A stretch of 64,000 bases of DNA from NCBI GenBank assembly GCA_026707745.1, contig JAPOWG010000041.1, forward strand, positions 1 through 64,000. The letters run 5' to 3'. Below, in pieces: positions 24,233 through 34,524 of this stretch (positions are counted from its first letter, which is position 1; each line of letters begins with the position of its first letter). This stretch comes from Chloroflexota bacterium. Lineage in GTDB: Bacteria; Chloroflexota; Anaerolineae; Aggregatilineales; Phototrophicaceae. A program made the position numbers and the translations under genes. The notes below the pieces were generated by a model that was given only the letters and a program-made list of their open reading frames with translations, was not told the origin of the DNA and did no database searches.

Positions 24233-25225
24233 GGGTTTTGACTCCTTGTCAAACAAGTTTATTGATCTTTTTCGAAGACTTAAGGTAGGTTGGCGTATCC
24301 CGAGACTGGCATCTGCGCGCTCACTTCCGAGTATCACAGTACGCCGAAGTTCACTGCTCCACTGACGAAGTTGGCCGAAGACCTATACCTGTCACCGTCT
24401 CAACTAGAACAACACCACCTTTAGCGGATTGCCGATGGTCGCCATCGAGCCCTAAAATGACCCATCAATGTCGGCTGTTTGAGTCGATCTCGCACGAGTA
24501 TCCGCCAATGATGAGTTCGGTCTTGCCTTCTTTTGGAGCGCTAAATCCTCCTTTTTCTAACTTAATTCCCTTCTTCAAAACTCGCAGAACCTTGTCATTC
24601 ATTTTAATAGATCGCGATTTGCGGTAGCTGAGCAGGTTTATTGTTTTGTGTGAGCGCGGTAGTCCAAATACGCGGGTTACGCGCCGAGCGGCGGTAATTT
24701 GAAAGTTTCGGCATCTGTCCATTCAACTAACAGTTTTCAGAATATCTGTTTCTGACAAAGACATGGCACGATTCTCGCCATAGTTGCTGTTGCTAGAAAG
24801 CGGAAGCACAGGGTGGACTGCGCCGGTTTATGTCCGTCTGGCATCGATTCATAGCGGAGTTTGGGACGCCTCCCGGCGCAAGCATTTCGCTACGTAGGAA
24901 CTTTGCCGCGACGGGAGCCAACTTGAGCGCCGCTGGCGCGTTACGATGATATATCAGATTAAGTGAAAGGCGGCGCGCTGAATCGGCAGAAGACGCGTCC
25001 GAATCGACAAAAGTGGCTTGCCTAACTTCGAAGATCTTCGCAGGGCGAGAGCCTGGCCGATGTTTTTTCTCGGGATCAAGGCGGCTCCGCTCCAGAATCT
25101 GCGGATCTGTTTCCAAACAGCCCATAAAGAGTCTTCTTATAAATATTCATGATCATTATACGAATAATATCTGAACTTGGGCGTATCGGCAATGTTTTGC
25201 ACAACTGCGGGTATCGGCGGCGTTC
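24233..25225. other. Long intergenic region (993 bp) upstream of the fructan operon
   Basis: No convincing gene. A palindrome CGATGG-TCG-CCATCG at 24433-24447, about 200 bases upstream of the binding-protein gene, could be an operator. A 45-codon minus-strand frame (24465-24602, KMNDKVLRV...) has protein-like residues but no ribosome site. Another at 24793-25125 has no recognisable motif. AT-rich sequence at 25140-25180 (inverse TATTCGTATAATGATCATG) could include a promoter. The region may be the remains of a lost regulator gene, which I could not confirm. Confidence 0.4.
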
Positions 25226-26683
25226 TTATATACCCAATCGCTCGAATTGCTCGGCCGGGGCGTCGCTGGCGCGCATGAGGTCAGCCAGCTTCTCGACCAT
25301 ACGAGCCTCAACGGCGGCGTCTTGAATCGGGCTTAACTGTCCGGGATCGCTTTCGAGATCATAGAGCATGGTCTCGAACACTGGTACCGCCCAGGGACTG
25401 CGATGGGTGCCGATCTTCATGGTCGGGCAATCCTTGGTGAACGTAAAAGGCGCCCGCAACTCGATCTCTTGCAGTTCCTCGACCTTGAAGCGATGGCGCA
25501 TATGCGTCGGCATCAGCGTGTAATTGTAAAGCGGCAAATTGTCTTCATTCGCCGCCCCGCGCATGTAGACATAAGTCCCGTCATTCACATTCACGTGCCC
25601 GCCGTGTATGCCGTACAAGACAGCCTCGCGAATGGCTGTGTCCTTCGCGACAGTCTCGCCCAGGGGCAGTCCCTGCATATCCGGAGGCCGATCGACGCCG
25701 AAGTATTCAAGAAGCGTCGCGGGCAGGTCAATCGTCTGGACCAGGCTGCTGCGGCGCTCGTTCCTGACGCCGGCGCGCGGATCCCAGATGAAGAGCGGGA
25801 TATTCGCCAGTTCGTTGTACCAGGGCATGCGCATCTTGCCCCACCAATCGTGTTCGCTGAGCAAAAAGCCATGATCCGTGTTGACGATCAGCATGGTATC
25901 GTCCCATAGTTCCAGTTCGTCCATCAGATCGAGCACTAGCCCCAAATAATGATCGCACATGCTCATCAAAGCCGCGTATTCGCAGCGCATGTGATGGACG
26001 GCTTCCGGCGACTGATGCACGCGAGTATAAGGTGGCCAATCGAAAAGCGGACCGTCGTATTCGTGGGGATAAAGCGCTTTCCAGCGCTCTTGCGTGAAAA
26101 AGGGCTCGTGGGGATCGAAGGTCTCGATCTGCAAGTACCAGTTGTCGGCATCGGCGTTTGCCCGGATAAACTCGCTTCCCAGCGCGAAGGTCTGCGCCTG
26201 TGGCATAGCTGATTCTTCGGTGATATAGCCGCGGTTGACAAGGTCTTGTCGCACGTTAACCGGCCGTTGGTCTGGCCTAGTCTCCAACCATGGCGCATCG
26301 ACATCGCCTTTCCACAGGTCGCCTTCTTGCCCGCGCACCAGTTCATAAGTGGAAAAACGATTGTGATAGGTCGCGCCGCCATCTTCCCAATAGTGGTAAT
26401 GATCGGTGACCAGATGGGAATGGATGCCTTCTTCATTCAGGATCTGCGGCATGGAATCGTCGAAGGGCTCCAACGGTCCCCAACTGCGATGGAGGAAGTT
26501 GTAGCGCCCGGTGTGCAGTTCCCGCCGCGCCGGCATACAGGGCATGCTGCCGATAAAGGCGTTGTCGAAGGTCGCGCTCCGCTCGGACAGACGCTGGAAA
26601 TTGGGCGTATGCACCCAGTCACCGCCATAGGGCTGCAGCATGTGGCGGTTAAGCGAATCGAACATCACCATGATTGCTTTCAT
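25226..26683 (-). CDS. Sulfatase (formylglycine-dependent, alkaline phosphatase fold)
   Basis: 485 residues starting MKAIMVMFDSLN at 26683; ten more codons upstream lack a ribosome site. The sulfatase signature is Cys49-Met-Pro-Ala-Arg, whose cysteine must be oxidised to formylglycine by a separate enzyme. The first metal site begins at FDSLNRH (Asp9) and the second is NTDHGFLLSEHDWWGK. There is no signal peptide, so it would act in the cytoplasm. It could remove sulfate from imported glycans, fitting the carbohydrate-rich surroundings. Phosphonate monoester hydrolases have the same fold and cannot be excluded. Confidence 0.87.
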   Translation of the reverse strand: MKAIMVMFDSLNRHMLQPYGGDWVHTPNFQRLSERSATFDNAFIGSMPCMPARRELHTGRYNFLHRSWGPLEPFDDSMPQILNEEGIHSHLVTDHYHYWEDGGATYHNRFSTYELVRGQEGDLWKGDVDAPWLETRPDQRPVNVRQDLVNRGYITEESAMPQAQTFALGSEFIRANADADNWYLQIETFDPHEPFFTQERWKALYPHEYDGPLFDWPPYTRVHQSPEAVHHMRCEYAALMSMCDHYLGLVLDLMDELELWDDTMLIVNTDHGFLLSEHDWWGKMRMPWYNELANIPLFIWDPRAGVRNERRSSLVQTIDLPATLLEYFGVDRPPDMQGLPLGETVAKDTAIREAVLYGIHGGHVNVNDGTYVYMRGAANEDNLPLYNYTLMPTHMRHRFKVEELQEIELRAPFTFTKDCPTMKIGTHRSPWAVPVFETMLYDLESDPGQLSPIQDAAVEARMVEKLADLMRASDAPAEQFERLGI

Positions 26684-26878
26684 ATTCCGAGCAACTCCCG
26701 TTAAGCTTGACAAGACCGTATCATAGCGAAATTCATCGGTGGCGGCAACATAGTCGGAGGTCAGAGGAAATCGCTCTCATTCGATTCCCCTACGCAGGCG
26801 CAGCAACGATTTGCCTATTCAACGAGAACTTCAGTAGAATGAACGAGCAAAGGCGGCTGTCAATTGGCGGAGGCAAAG

Positions 26879-29800
26879 ATGCGACTATCACTGATAGCAA
26901 GTTTGATCGCGCTTTTGATGACAATACACGCATCACATTCGCAGAGCGATTATCCGCGCTGTTCGACCAAGTATCTGCAGGCGGTACTTGCAACTGTACC
27001 CGCTTATGAGGCCTTGCGTTCGACGGCGAGCAGCATCAACAGCCTGGAGGACGCCCTGGATTATGCCGAAGAGCAACTGAGTTACCGTTCTGCGATCTGG
27101 AATACAGCGCCACGCTGTGCGGAGTCCATAGATTTCTTCTGGCAGACGACGCGAGAAGCGGGTTACATCGCCGCGTATTGGGCAATGCACTATGGCATTC
27201 GAGAGTCCTCAAGGGGCAATCCCGACTTCAGGGAAGCCTTGAATCCCTTTATCGATCCGCTTGACGACCCCTTTTACCCGGAGAAGTACAGTCAAACGGT
27301 CAGCGACTTACGCGACCTACTACACGATGACAGTCGAGAAGAGGCGTCGACTGTGGAGGGCGTATCGTTGCCAGCTTGTTCGGAGCCGCAACTCGCGGGC
27401 CTCGCTCCTATGCTGCCGGAATACCAAGGGATCATTGCCGACTCAAAGGCGATCGCGTCAATAGATGACCTGCTGGATTTGGCTCATCGCCAATATGCCT
27501 GGCGCGAGAACTGGGCGCACGAAAGGCGACTTGATGTAGAGAACATGCAAGTCGCGCATACGCAACGCGATGGAATCGCTGATCTGCCGCCCTGTCGCGA
27601 AGCTGTCGAACTGCTATGGCTAATGTACCGAGCCGTCAACGATGTCGTAACCGGAACCGCGCTTATCTACGCTGGCTTTGCCGAGGACAAGCATCCTTAT
27701 TTCAAGGTATTCAATCGCAATGCCGACCGCGTCGACGAGCTGGCCAGGTTGATCGAGAACAGCGAGGCGGATCCTTCCGCGCCCCTCGAAGACTGGCCTA
27801 TCTGTACAGAAAAGCAACGGATTGATCCTAAGAACAGCCTGCCGGCATTCGAAGCCTTTGCCGAAGCTTTGTCGACGGCTCAATACGCTGAAGACCTTAT
27901 GACAATCGGCAAAGCAGAAATCGCCTGGCGGCAAAGCCTTTGGTCCTACGAGCCGGCTTGCGTCAAAGACATAGAAGAAATCCTGAGGCTAAGCCAAGCT
28001 GCAAGCAACATCGTCGCTTCGGTGTCATTCACAACCATAGGCGTGCCTGAAGAGGCCAACCCCTATATGGAAGAGGTGGCCTTCAGTTCGATTCACCTCG
28101 ATACGTTCCCGCTGGTGTTCAGAACGCGTTCAATAGTCGAGGAATCGCCGTTGTATCTGCAAAGTTGTTCGGATGCCGACTTTGACGCCTTGTCGAGAGT
28201 AGTGGCGCAATACCAGGTATTGGACGAGCGGATGTTCGGATTCGGCGGCATGGAACGCTTGCTGCCATTGCTCGATTATATGATTGAGTGGCGCGACAAT
28301 CTGCTAGTCAATTTGCCCGACTGTAACCTGGCATTTGAGATGGGCCTGCAAATGAGCCACATCGTGGATGACTACGCCGCGTTCATCGGGCTGGTCTATG
28401 CGGAAGCGCCGGACGATTCTATCCCTTACCTGAAGACATTTGCCGGGAACAGACTAGACTTCCACGAGAGATTTCGGGGAGGCGCAATAGACCTTGAAGC
28501 GGGTCCGCCACTTTGGCGTTATGGCGGGCAGCTTCCAGCTTGTAGCAAAGAAGAGACTTCTACCGTGTCCGCCGTACTCGGCGAATATCAGGCGCTGATC
28601 GAATCGGCGCGGCGCATTCGCGAATTGGATGACCTGCTCGACTTTGGCGCGGCGCAAGTTGAATGGCGAGAAGGCAGTTGGCGGAACTTGCCCGCCTGTG
28701 CGGAGGCCCTGGAACTCGGCTTGCTCTTGTATGGCAGCGCCGATGATTATTTTTCGCTATACGCCTTTCAAGTTCGGCAAGACTCTCTCAGCGAAACTAT
28801 CAGTGGCGGGCACAGCCTCAAAAGACGCTTGGACGAAATCTTCGCCGAGATCCCCGGCGCGGAACCGGAGCATCGGTCTTATCCGAATACAGATGGCTTG
28901 CCTCGATGCTCTGATGCGGAAACAGATCGTATTCAGGGAATAATCAGCGAGTTCCAAGCCATGCTGGAACTGGCGTCAAGTTATACCAGGTGGGGCGGTT
29001 TCAAGGAGTATATCGACAGCAGGATCGAGTTACGCGAAAAGGTCAAAGCCGACATGCCTGATTGCTTGATCGGGCTGGACCTGACACTGACGATCGCCCA
29101 GAATGTCGCGAGTTCCCTGGTTCAGCTGGTGCCCGGCGTCGGCTCAGCCGACATGGCGAATACCGTTCTGCAAGAACAATTGACCGCGCGCATCGCCAAA
29201 CTCGGGGAGGAAAGCAGCGCGGAGCATGACGCGGGTCCCTATCACAACAATTTTCCGGCGTGTTCAGAGTATCAGCTTACCGAGCTCGTCAAAAACAGCG
29301 CTCTTGACCCGGCCAAGCTGCGAGAGACGATCATTGGAATCGGCAGGGCTGAGGCTTCGTTCTGGCATATAGACAAAGAATTTGCCAAGTATGAAGATGT
29401 CTTGTCGGAGCTGCCGCGCTGTGCGGAAGCCCTGCAGATCGCGATGCTATTTCGGCAGATTCTCGGCGACGGTATTGCCTCGACAGCCCTGGAGCGGGCC
29501 GGCGCTGACGCGATCGCTGACCTGTATCCATCGCGGCAAGCAGATTTGGACGCCCTGCAAAGCCGATTCGATGACATAGCGGATGCCATTGCCCGCCGCG
29601 GACAAAGCGAAGTCCCTTCGTCACAAGAGGTCGGCCTGCCTCGCTGCACAAATGAAGAGCTGGCGACGCTTCTAGCGCTGATAAAGGAGTATCAAGTCGT
29701 AGTCCGTCTGGGAATCAACAGCGAATCGACTGACGAGTTGCTGCCCTATATCAAACCGCATCAAGAATGGCGAGCGGATTTCTGGGCGCGTTTGCCGGGA

Positions 29801-30025
29801 TGTACCGAAGCCTTCGAGGCGGGCTTGCCAACTACGCGAGCCTCGAACAATTTCGTGGCTTATGACAGCTTCGAACTCATTGGATATCCCATGCAGAGAA
29901 GTGAGTTTGGCAGGCAGATCGCCATCGATAGTTTCTTCATGTTCAATTGGCTCAACTTATTGGATAGAGCTGACCGAGACGCTATTGACGCCTTTATGAA
30001 GGCGCCGTTCAAGGAGGGAATATAG
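26879..30025 (+). CDS. Secreted protein of eight two-cysteine helical repeats, unknown function
   Basis: 1048 residues from ATG 26879 (GGAGG 6 bases upstream; the TTG at 26864 is less likely). Signal peptide at residues 1-22, then eight degenerate repeats of 118-142 residues. Each opens with a LP-x-C-S-like motif, continues with L..EYQ.L and DDLL....Q..WR, and closes its first half with LP-x-C-x-EA. The cysteines are at 28/80, 167/239, 309/361, 430/482, 555/607, 677/729, 795/848 and 923/975. All 16 are used. The spacing is 52 in six repeats, 53 in one, and 72 in repeat 2, which has a 20-residue insert. Predicted mostly helical, with one disulfide per repeat and a variable second half. No known domain is recognised. 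No anchor is seen, so it is probably released. It is divergent from the sulfatase gene. Confidence 0.85.
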   Translation: MRLSLIASLIALLMTIHASHSQSDYPRCSTKYLQAVLATVPAYEALRSTASSINSLEDALDYAEEQLSYRSAIWNTAPRCAESIDFFWQTTREAGYIAAYWAMHYGIRESSRGNPDFREALNPFIDPLDDPFYPEKYSQTVSDLRDLLHDDSREEASTVEGVSLPACSEPQLAGLAPMLPEYQGIIADSKAIASIDDLLDLAHRQYAWRENWAHERRLDVENMQVAHTQRDGIADLPPCREAVELLWLMYRAVNDVVTGTALIYAGFAEDKHPYFKVFNRNADRVDELARLIENSEADPSAPLEDWPICTEKQRIDPKNSLPAFEAFAEALSTAQYAEDLMTIGKAEIAWRQSLWSYEPACVKDIEEILRLSQAASNIVASVSFTTIGVPEEANPYMEEVAFSSIHLDTFPLVFRTRSIVEESPLYLQSCSDADFDALSRVVAQYQVLDERMFGFGGMERLLPLLDYMIEWRDNLLVNLPDCNLAFEMGLQMSHIVDDYAAFIGLVYAEAPDDSIPYLKTFAGNRLDFHERFRGGAIDLEAGPPLWRYGGQLPACSKEETSTVSAVLGEYQALIESARRIRELDDLLDFGAAQVEWREGSWRNLPACAEALELGLLLYGSADDYFSLYAFQVRQDSLSETISGGHSLKRRLDEIFAEIPGAEPEHRSYPNTDGLPRCSDAETDRIQGIISEFQAMLELASSYTRWGGFKEYIDSRIELREKVKADMPDCLIGLDLTLTIAQNVASSLVQLVPGVGSADMANTVLQEQLTARIAKLGEESSAEHDAGPYHNNFPACSEYQLTELVKNSALDPAKLRETIIGIGRAEASFWHIDKEFAKYEDVLSELPRCAEALQIAMLFRQILGDGIASTALERAGADAIADLYPSRQADLDALQSRFDDIADAIARRGQSEVPSSQEVGLPRCTNEELATLLALIKEYQVVVRLGINSESTDELLPYIKPHQEWRADFWARLPGCTEAFEAGLPTTRASNNFVAYDSFELIGYPMQRSEFGRQIAIDSFFMFNWLNLLDRADRDAIDAFMKAPFKEGI

Positions 30026-30047
30026 CGCGTTCGGCCCCACACTTATA

Positions 30048-31253
30048 TCAAGCGATCGCCCCTTTGAGAGCAGCTACCGCTTCCGCTTCCGCATCGTGTA
30101 CGTCCTTAAGGCAGCGGCGTATTTCGCCGCGCAGGTCCGCGATCTCGGTTTCCGTCATGGGGAAATCACTCTCGCTAGCGGTCTTCGCGGCTTCGATTCT
30201 CGCGTTGCAGGCGACGATCTCATCCAGTTGCGCCGCCCCTTGCTCGATGAACAGGTCCGTCTTGCGGTCGATATTGGCTCGCACATCGCTTAAGAAGGGC
30301 ACAGTCTCGGGCAAGAGCGCGCCAAGCAAAGCCCGCCAGGCCTCCCCGGCATTGCGATAGCGTAGGGCCACATTTTCGAGTGCCGGCAAGCCCAGCACAG
30401 CGACCGCTTCGTCAAGGAAATCGGCATAGACATCGCGCTCGGCAGCCATGGTCTTGCCAAAGGCCGGACCCAGGAAGGTATAGGAACTGATCAACACTGC
30501 CAGCAGCGGACGCCCGGTCGGGTAGTCGCGCGCCCAACTGCCTTTGCTAGATTTCTCGAGCATGTCTCCCCAGTGCGCCATGGCGCGCAGTCCGAAGTTC
30601 TTGGCTGATCCCTTGGGCGGTTTCTCGGTCATGAGGCGGACGCAGTCCTCCAGCCCCTGACGAACGGCGTCAGCGAGCCTGGCTTCGTCCGGATGGCCCA
30701 GCAGCAGCAGGCGGTGCTTGTCTTTCTTAATGCGGCCGCGCGCCTTGTCCAGGTCCTCCGTGCTGACGGTCAGCGGCACGCGGCTGCGGTCCGAGATGTA
30801 AGCTTCGCCCGCTTCCGGCTCATAACCAAAGATGACAAGCGGCATGGTGTACCAGTTTGCATCGTCATAGGACAAAGCATTGTAGGGCAGCAGCGATCCA
30901 TCCGGGCTGGCCACCGGCGCGTAGCCCTCTTCCAGCGCGGCCATCAAGTTTTGCCGCCCCTTGTCGGCGCTGGTCGATTGCCGCGCGTCGCGGGCGATAC
31001 CCAAGCGATCAAAGATCGTCTCCATCGGCCCGAAGGTATTGCGCGTCAGCAAGTTAACCTGCGGATCGTATCCCTTGTAATGAAAGGTGAAATAACCGAA
31101 GGCGATGCCGCCGCTAATGCCCAGCAACATAGCTTCGGTAAACGCTTCGCCGGTATGCGGCGCTTTGACGCCCTGGTAGTCCAAGGCATTGCGGATGGCA
31201 GCCGTATCCCAATAGCGTCCCTCGAATTGGCTATAGTTTTCCAGTGTTGGCAT
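30048..31253 (-). CDS. BtrH N-terminal domain / DUF4872-like protein
   Basis: 401 residues. The N-terminus (DTAAIRNALDYQGVKAPHTG then FTEAMLLGISGGIAFGYFTF) fits the BtrH family, named for the acyltransferase of butirosin biosynthesis. Residues 130-200 (YDDANWYTMPLVIFGYE, YISDRSRVPLTVSTEDL) match the downstream peptidase-C39-like part. A C-terminal helical region (about 250-400) follows. Family members without antibiotic clusters have unknown roles. It lacks a signal peptide. No carrier-protein or aminoglycoside genes are nearby, so antibiotic synthesis is not suggested. Its stop is 23 bases from the stop of the large secreted repeat protein (convergent). Confidence 0.7.
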   Translation of the reverse strand: MPTLENYSQFEGRYWDTAAIRNALDYQGVKAPHTGEAFTEAMLLGISGGIAFGYFTFHYKGYDPQVNLLTRNTFGPMETIFDRLGIARDARQSTSADKGRQNLMAALEEGYAPVASPDGSLLPYNALSYDDANWYTMPLVIFGYEPEAGEAYISDRSRVPLTVSTEDLDKARGRIKKDKHRLLLLGHPDEARLADAVRQGLEDCVRLMTEKPPKGSAKNFGLRAMAHWGDMLEKSSKGSWARDYPTGRPLLAVLISSYTFLGPAFGKTMAAERDVYADFLDEAVAVLGLPALENVALRYRNAGEAWRALLGALLPETVPFLSDVRANIDRKTDLFIEQGAAQLDEIVACNARIEAAKTASESDFPMTETEIADLRGEIRRCLKDVHDAEAEAVAALKGAIA

Positions 31254-31379
31254 GTGAATCCGCTTTCTTCCTTTCAGTGCAATTACTGTCAGTTTATGGT
31301 CTTTGACCTGGCCTTTTCCAAATCAGCGACATACTCGCCGCCGATCACTCATCTACCACTAATATTCCTAGCTTGTCGT

Positions 31380-33119
31380 TCAAGTTGCTCCCACTTTGCC
31401 TTCAGCCTGGGCCTCGGCATTGTGTATCACCTCGTGGCCGGATCCGCCGGCCAGAATGTCGAAGTCAACACCAAGATCGGCTTGTTGCACATGATCCGTG
31501 AACAAGCGGGTATATCCTCTGGGGCTATGCGCGGCGCAGGGCTGCCACCGGGCACGGCGGCGTTCCAATTCATCTTCCGAAATGTCTAGGTGCAAGCGGC
31601 GTTGGCTAACATCCAACTCGATCATATCGCCGTCGCGCACCAGGGCCAGCGCCCCGCCGATCGCCGATTCCGGAGCGATATGCAAAACGACCGTGCCATA
31701 GGCGGTGCCGCTCATGCGACCATCGGAAATGCGCAGCATATCGCCCACTCCCTTGTCCAAGAGCTTACGAGGCAGGCTCATATTGCCCACTTCGGGCATG
31801 CCGGGGAAGCCCTTGGGACCGACGTTCTGCATCACCAGTACACAATCTTCGTCGACATCCAGATCGGGATCGTCGATGCGCGCATGGAAATCGTCCAGTG
31901 ACTTGAAAACGACGGCAGGCCCGCGATGCCGCATCAGTTTTGGCGTGGCGGCGGAGGGCTTGATGACCGCGCCGTCGGGGCAGAGGTTGCCGCGCAGAAC
32001 GGCGATGCCCGCCTCTTGCTGAAAGGGCGCGTCGAGCCCGCTGATGACCGTCTCGTCGAAACAGACCGCCCCGGCCGTGTTCCGCGCATGGGACTCGCCC
32101 GTAACCGTGATCGCATCCATAGCCAGTAAATTCGCCGCCTTTTGCATCACCACGGGCAAACCACCGGCATAATAGAATTCTTCCATCAGGAAATCGCCCG
32201 CCGGCTTGAGGTTGACCAGCAGCGGCACCTGGCTGCCCAACTCATCAAAATCGTCCAGACAGAGATCGACGCCGATTCGTCGGGCGATCGCCAGCAAGTG
32301 CAGGATGACGTTGGTCGAGCCGCCGATGGCGGCGTTGATCTTGATGGCATTCTCGAAGGCGTCGCGTGTCAGTATCTTCGACGGCCTTAGCTCTTCTTTC
32401 GCCATCTCCACGATGCGATTGCCGCTGAAGTGACAGAGCCGCCGGCGGCGCGCGTCGGGCGCGGGAATCGCCGCGCCGCCGGGCAACATCAGGCCGAGAG
32501 CCTCGACCACGCAGGCCATGCTCGATGCCGTGCCCATCGTCATGCAATGCCCGTCGCTGCGGGACATGCAGGTCTCGGATTCTATATACTCCGCCGTGCT
32601 CATCTTGCCGGTACGCCAGTCGTCAGTGAAGCGCCATTTGTCCGTACCCGCGCCGATATCCCGTCCTTGAAACTTGCCATTCAGCATCGGGCCGCTGGTC
32701 ACGACAATCGTCGGCACGTCGACGCTGCAGGCGCCCATGATGGCGGCCGGCGTGGTCTTGTCGCAACCGACCAGCAGCACCACGCCATCAAGCGGATTGG
32801 CCCGGATCGATTCTTCGACATCCATGCTGGCCAGATTGCGGTAGAGCATGGTCGTCGGGCGCATCAGCGGTTCGCCCAGCGACATCACGGGGAATTCCAG
32901 CGGGAATCCGCCGGCTTCCAAGACACCTCGTTTGACGTGCTCGCAGAGGATCCGCAGGTTGGCGTTGCAGGGCGTCAGTTCCGACCAGGTATTGCAAATG
33001 CCGATGACGGGACGGCCGTCGAACATTTGCTGGGGCGTACCCTGGTTCTTCATGCGGCTGCGAGACTTGAAGCCAGCTTGCCCGTCTCGCAAGAACCAAT
33101 CGTGACTGCGCAAGGGCAT
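31380..33119 (-). CDS. IlvD/Edd-family sugar-acid dehydratase (arabinonate/xylonate dehydratase-like)
   Basis: 579 residues from ATG 33119, which has a strong AAGGAGG site; the frame extends 31 codons upstream without one. Iron-sulfur cysteines are in NTWSELTPCNANLR, GCDKTTPA and DGHCMTMGTASSM, and the LPRKLLDKGVGDMLRISDGRMSG block is C-terminal. The SHDWF start, GEPLMRPTTMLYRNLASMDVEE and FLMEEFYYAGGLP point to the pentonate dehydratase branch, not to branched-chain amino-acid synthesis. It would convert an aldonic acid to the 2-keto-3-deoxy acid. Divergent from the MFS carrier gene, which may import the substrate. Confidence 0.87.
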   Translation of the reverse strand: MPLRSHDWFLRDGQAGFKSRSRMKNQGTPQQMFDGRPVIGICNTWSELTPCNANLRILCEHVKRGVLEAGGFPLEFPVMSLGEPLMRPTTMLYRNLASMDVEESIRANPLDGVVLLVGCDKTTPAAIMGACSVDVPTIVVTSGPMLNGKFQGRDIGAGTDKWRFTDDWRTGKMSTAEYIESETCMSRSDGHCMTMGTASSMACVVEALGLMLPGGAAIPAPDARRRRLCHFSGNRIVEMAKEELRPSKILTRDAFENAIKINAAIGGSTNVILHLLAIARRIGVDLCLDDFDELGSQVPLLVNLKPAGDFLMEEFYYAGGLPVVMQKAANLLAMDAITVTGESHARNTAGAVCFDETVISGLDAPFQQEAGIAVLRGNLCPDGAVIKPSAATPKLMRHRGPAVVFKSLDDFHARIDDPDLDVDEDCVLVMQNVGPKGFPGMPEVGNMSLPRKLLDKGVGDMLRISDGRMSGTAYGTVVLHIAPESAIGGALALVRDGDMIELDVSQRRLHLDISEDELERRRARWQPCAAHSPRGYTRLFTDHVQQADLGVDFDILAGGSGHEVIHNAEAQAEGKVGAT

Positions 33120-33283
33120 GAGCCACCTCCTTTTTCCGGTAGGGTTCCGCCGCCGAGTATAGCGCAAGTGGCGATGTTCTCGCAGTGCTGTCCGCCCTCC
33201 TGCGTTTGCCACTTGCGATATGCGCCTTTGCCGATATGCTTGCGATGAAAAATGGCCTGTTTTACCCGAGCGAACCCTGTCCC

Positions 33284-34504
33284 ATGCATCGAATATTCAA
33301 GCGCGAGCCAATTTACTATGGCTGGTATATCGCCCTAGCGCTGGCCATCACCGAAACCGTCTCCTTTGGCGTAATATTCTATGCCTTTTCGGTGTTCATC
33401 ACGCCGATGGAAGCGGAATTCGGTTGGTCGCGCGGGGAGATCTCGGGCGCGTTTTCGCTGATGTGGTTGATCACGGGCATTTTCGCTTTCCCGGTCGGCT
33501 ATTGGCTGGACAAACATGGATCGCGTCTCTTGATGACGCTCGGTTCCATCGGCGCGACGGTGATGGTTCTGCTGTGGTCGCGGGTGACGACGCTGCCCGA
33601 ATTCGTGGTCGTCATGGCTTTGCTGGGTTTTTGCAGCACGGCCGTCCTTTACGAGCCCGCCTTTATCGTCATCGCCAACTGGTTCGTGAGCAAACGCGGC
33701 CGGGCACTGGCTTTTCTCACCTTTATCGCTGGTTTCGCCAGCACGATCTTCATCCCCTTGGCCGATGCGCTGCTTGTGGCGCAGGGATGGCGGCAAGCGG
33801 TATTCATACTTGGCGTCTTGCTGGGGGCGATCACGATACCGCTGCATGCCTTGGTGCTGCGCCGCCGACCAAGGGACCTGGGCCTGCAACCCGACGGCGA
33901 GTCGCAACCTGCGCAGCAAGGCAAAAGCGAATCGATCAGTCTGGGAGAGGCAGTCCGATCGCGCTTTTTCTGGATCTTGACCCTGGCCTTTGCGCTATCC
34001 AGCTTGTGTATCGTGGCCGTGCGCGTGCATTTCATTCCGCTGCTGATCGGCATGGGCATTCACTCCAGCAGCGCCGCGGTCGCCAGCGGCGCTATCGGCG
34101 TCATGCAAGTGGTCGGCAGGATGATCTTCGCGGCAGTCGAATGGCGTTTTTCCAGCAAAACCATGGCGATCGGCGTCTTCGTCCTGCTGACGCTTGCTCT
34201 GGCCACGTTACTATTGGGCACCTCGCCCTTGCTGATCGTTCTTTTTATAGCTTTCTTCGGCATGGCGATCGGCACCAATACGCTCATACGACCCCTGATC
34301 CTTGCCGACACATACGGCACGACGTTTTACGGGCGAATCACCAGTTCGATGACGTTCTTCTTGACCCTGGCCGGCACCGCGGCGCCCTTCGCCGCCGGTG
34401 TCCTCTATGATCTCTTCAACTCCTACAATCCGATGTTGGTCATCGTTACGGGCCTTAGCGTGGTATCAATCCTGCTGATTGCGCTTCTTCCGAAGAGCAG
34501 TTAG
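33284..34504 (+). CDS. MFS transporter (oxalate/formate or monocarboxylate antiporter-like)
   Basis: 406 residues from ATG 33284 (MHRIFKREPIYYGWY, a typical start for this group); ATG 33245 or 33185 are possible because no ribosome site is clear. Twelve hydrophobic segments are predicted, in two halves joined by a loop near residues 200-220 (QPAQQGKSESISLGE). LDKHGSRLLMTLG matches the conserved loop 2-3 motif. It probably carries small organic or sugar acids. Divergent from the sugar-acid dehydratase gene with about 165 bases between starts, suggesting shared control. Confidence 0.83.
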   Translation: MHRIFKREPIYYGWYIALALAITETVSFGVIFYAFSVFITPMEAEFGWSRGEISGAFSLMWLITGIFAFPVGYWLDKHGSRLLMTLGSIGATVMVLLWSRVTTLPEFVVVMALLGFCSTAVLYEPAFIVIANWFVSKRGRALAFLTFIAGFASTIFIPLADALLVAQGWRQAVFILGVLLGAITIPLHALVLRRRPRDLGLQPDGESQPAQQGKSESISLGEAVRSRFFWILTLAFALSSLCIVAVRVHFIPLLIGMGIHSSSAAVASGAIGVMQVVGRMIFAAVEWRFSSKTMAIGVFVLLTLALATLLLGTSPLLIVLFIAFFGMAIGTNTLIRPLILADTYGTTFYGRITSSMTFFLTLAGTAAPFAAGVLYDLFNSYNPMLVIVTGLSVVSILLIALLPKSS

Positions 34505-34524
34505 AGCATCGCGTCCGGGTAGTC

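Noticed and set aside
24793-25125. 110-residue minus-strand frame upstream of the fructan operon
   Set aside because: No ribosome site and no recognisable family; arginine, alanine and serine patterns look like chance translation.
30693-31589. 298-residue plus-strand frame
   Set aside because: Antisense to the BtrH-like and dehydratase genes with no supporting motif or ribosome site.
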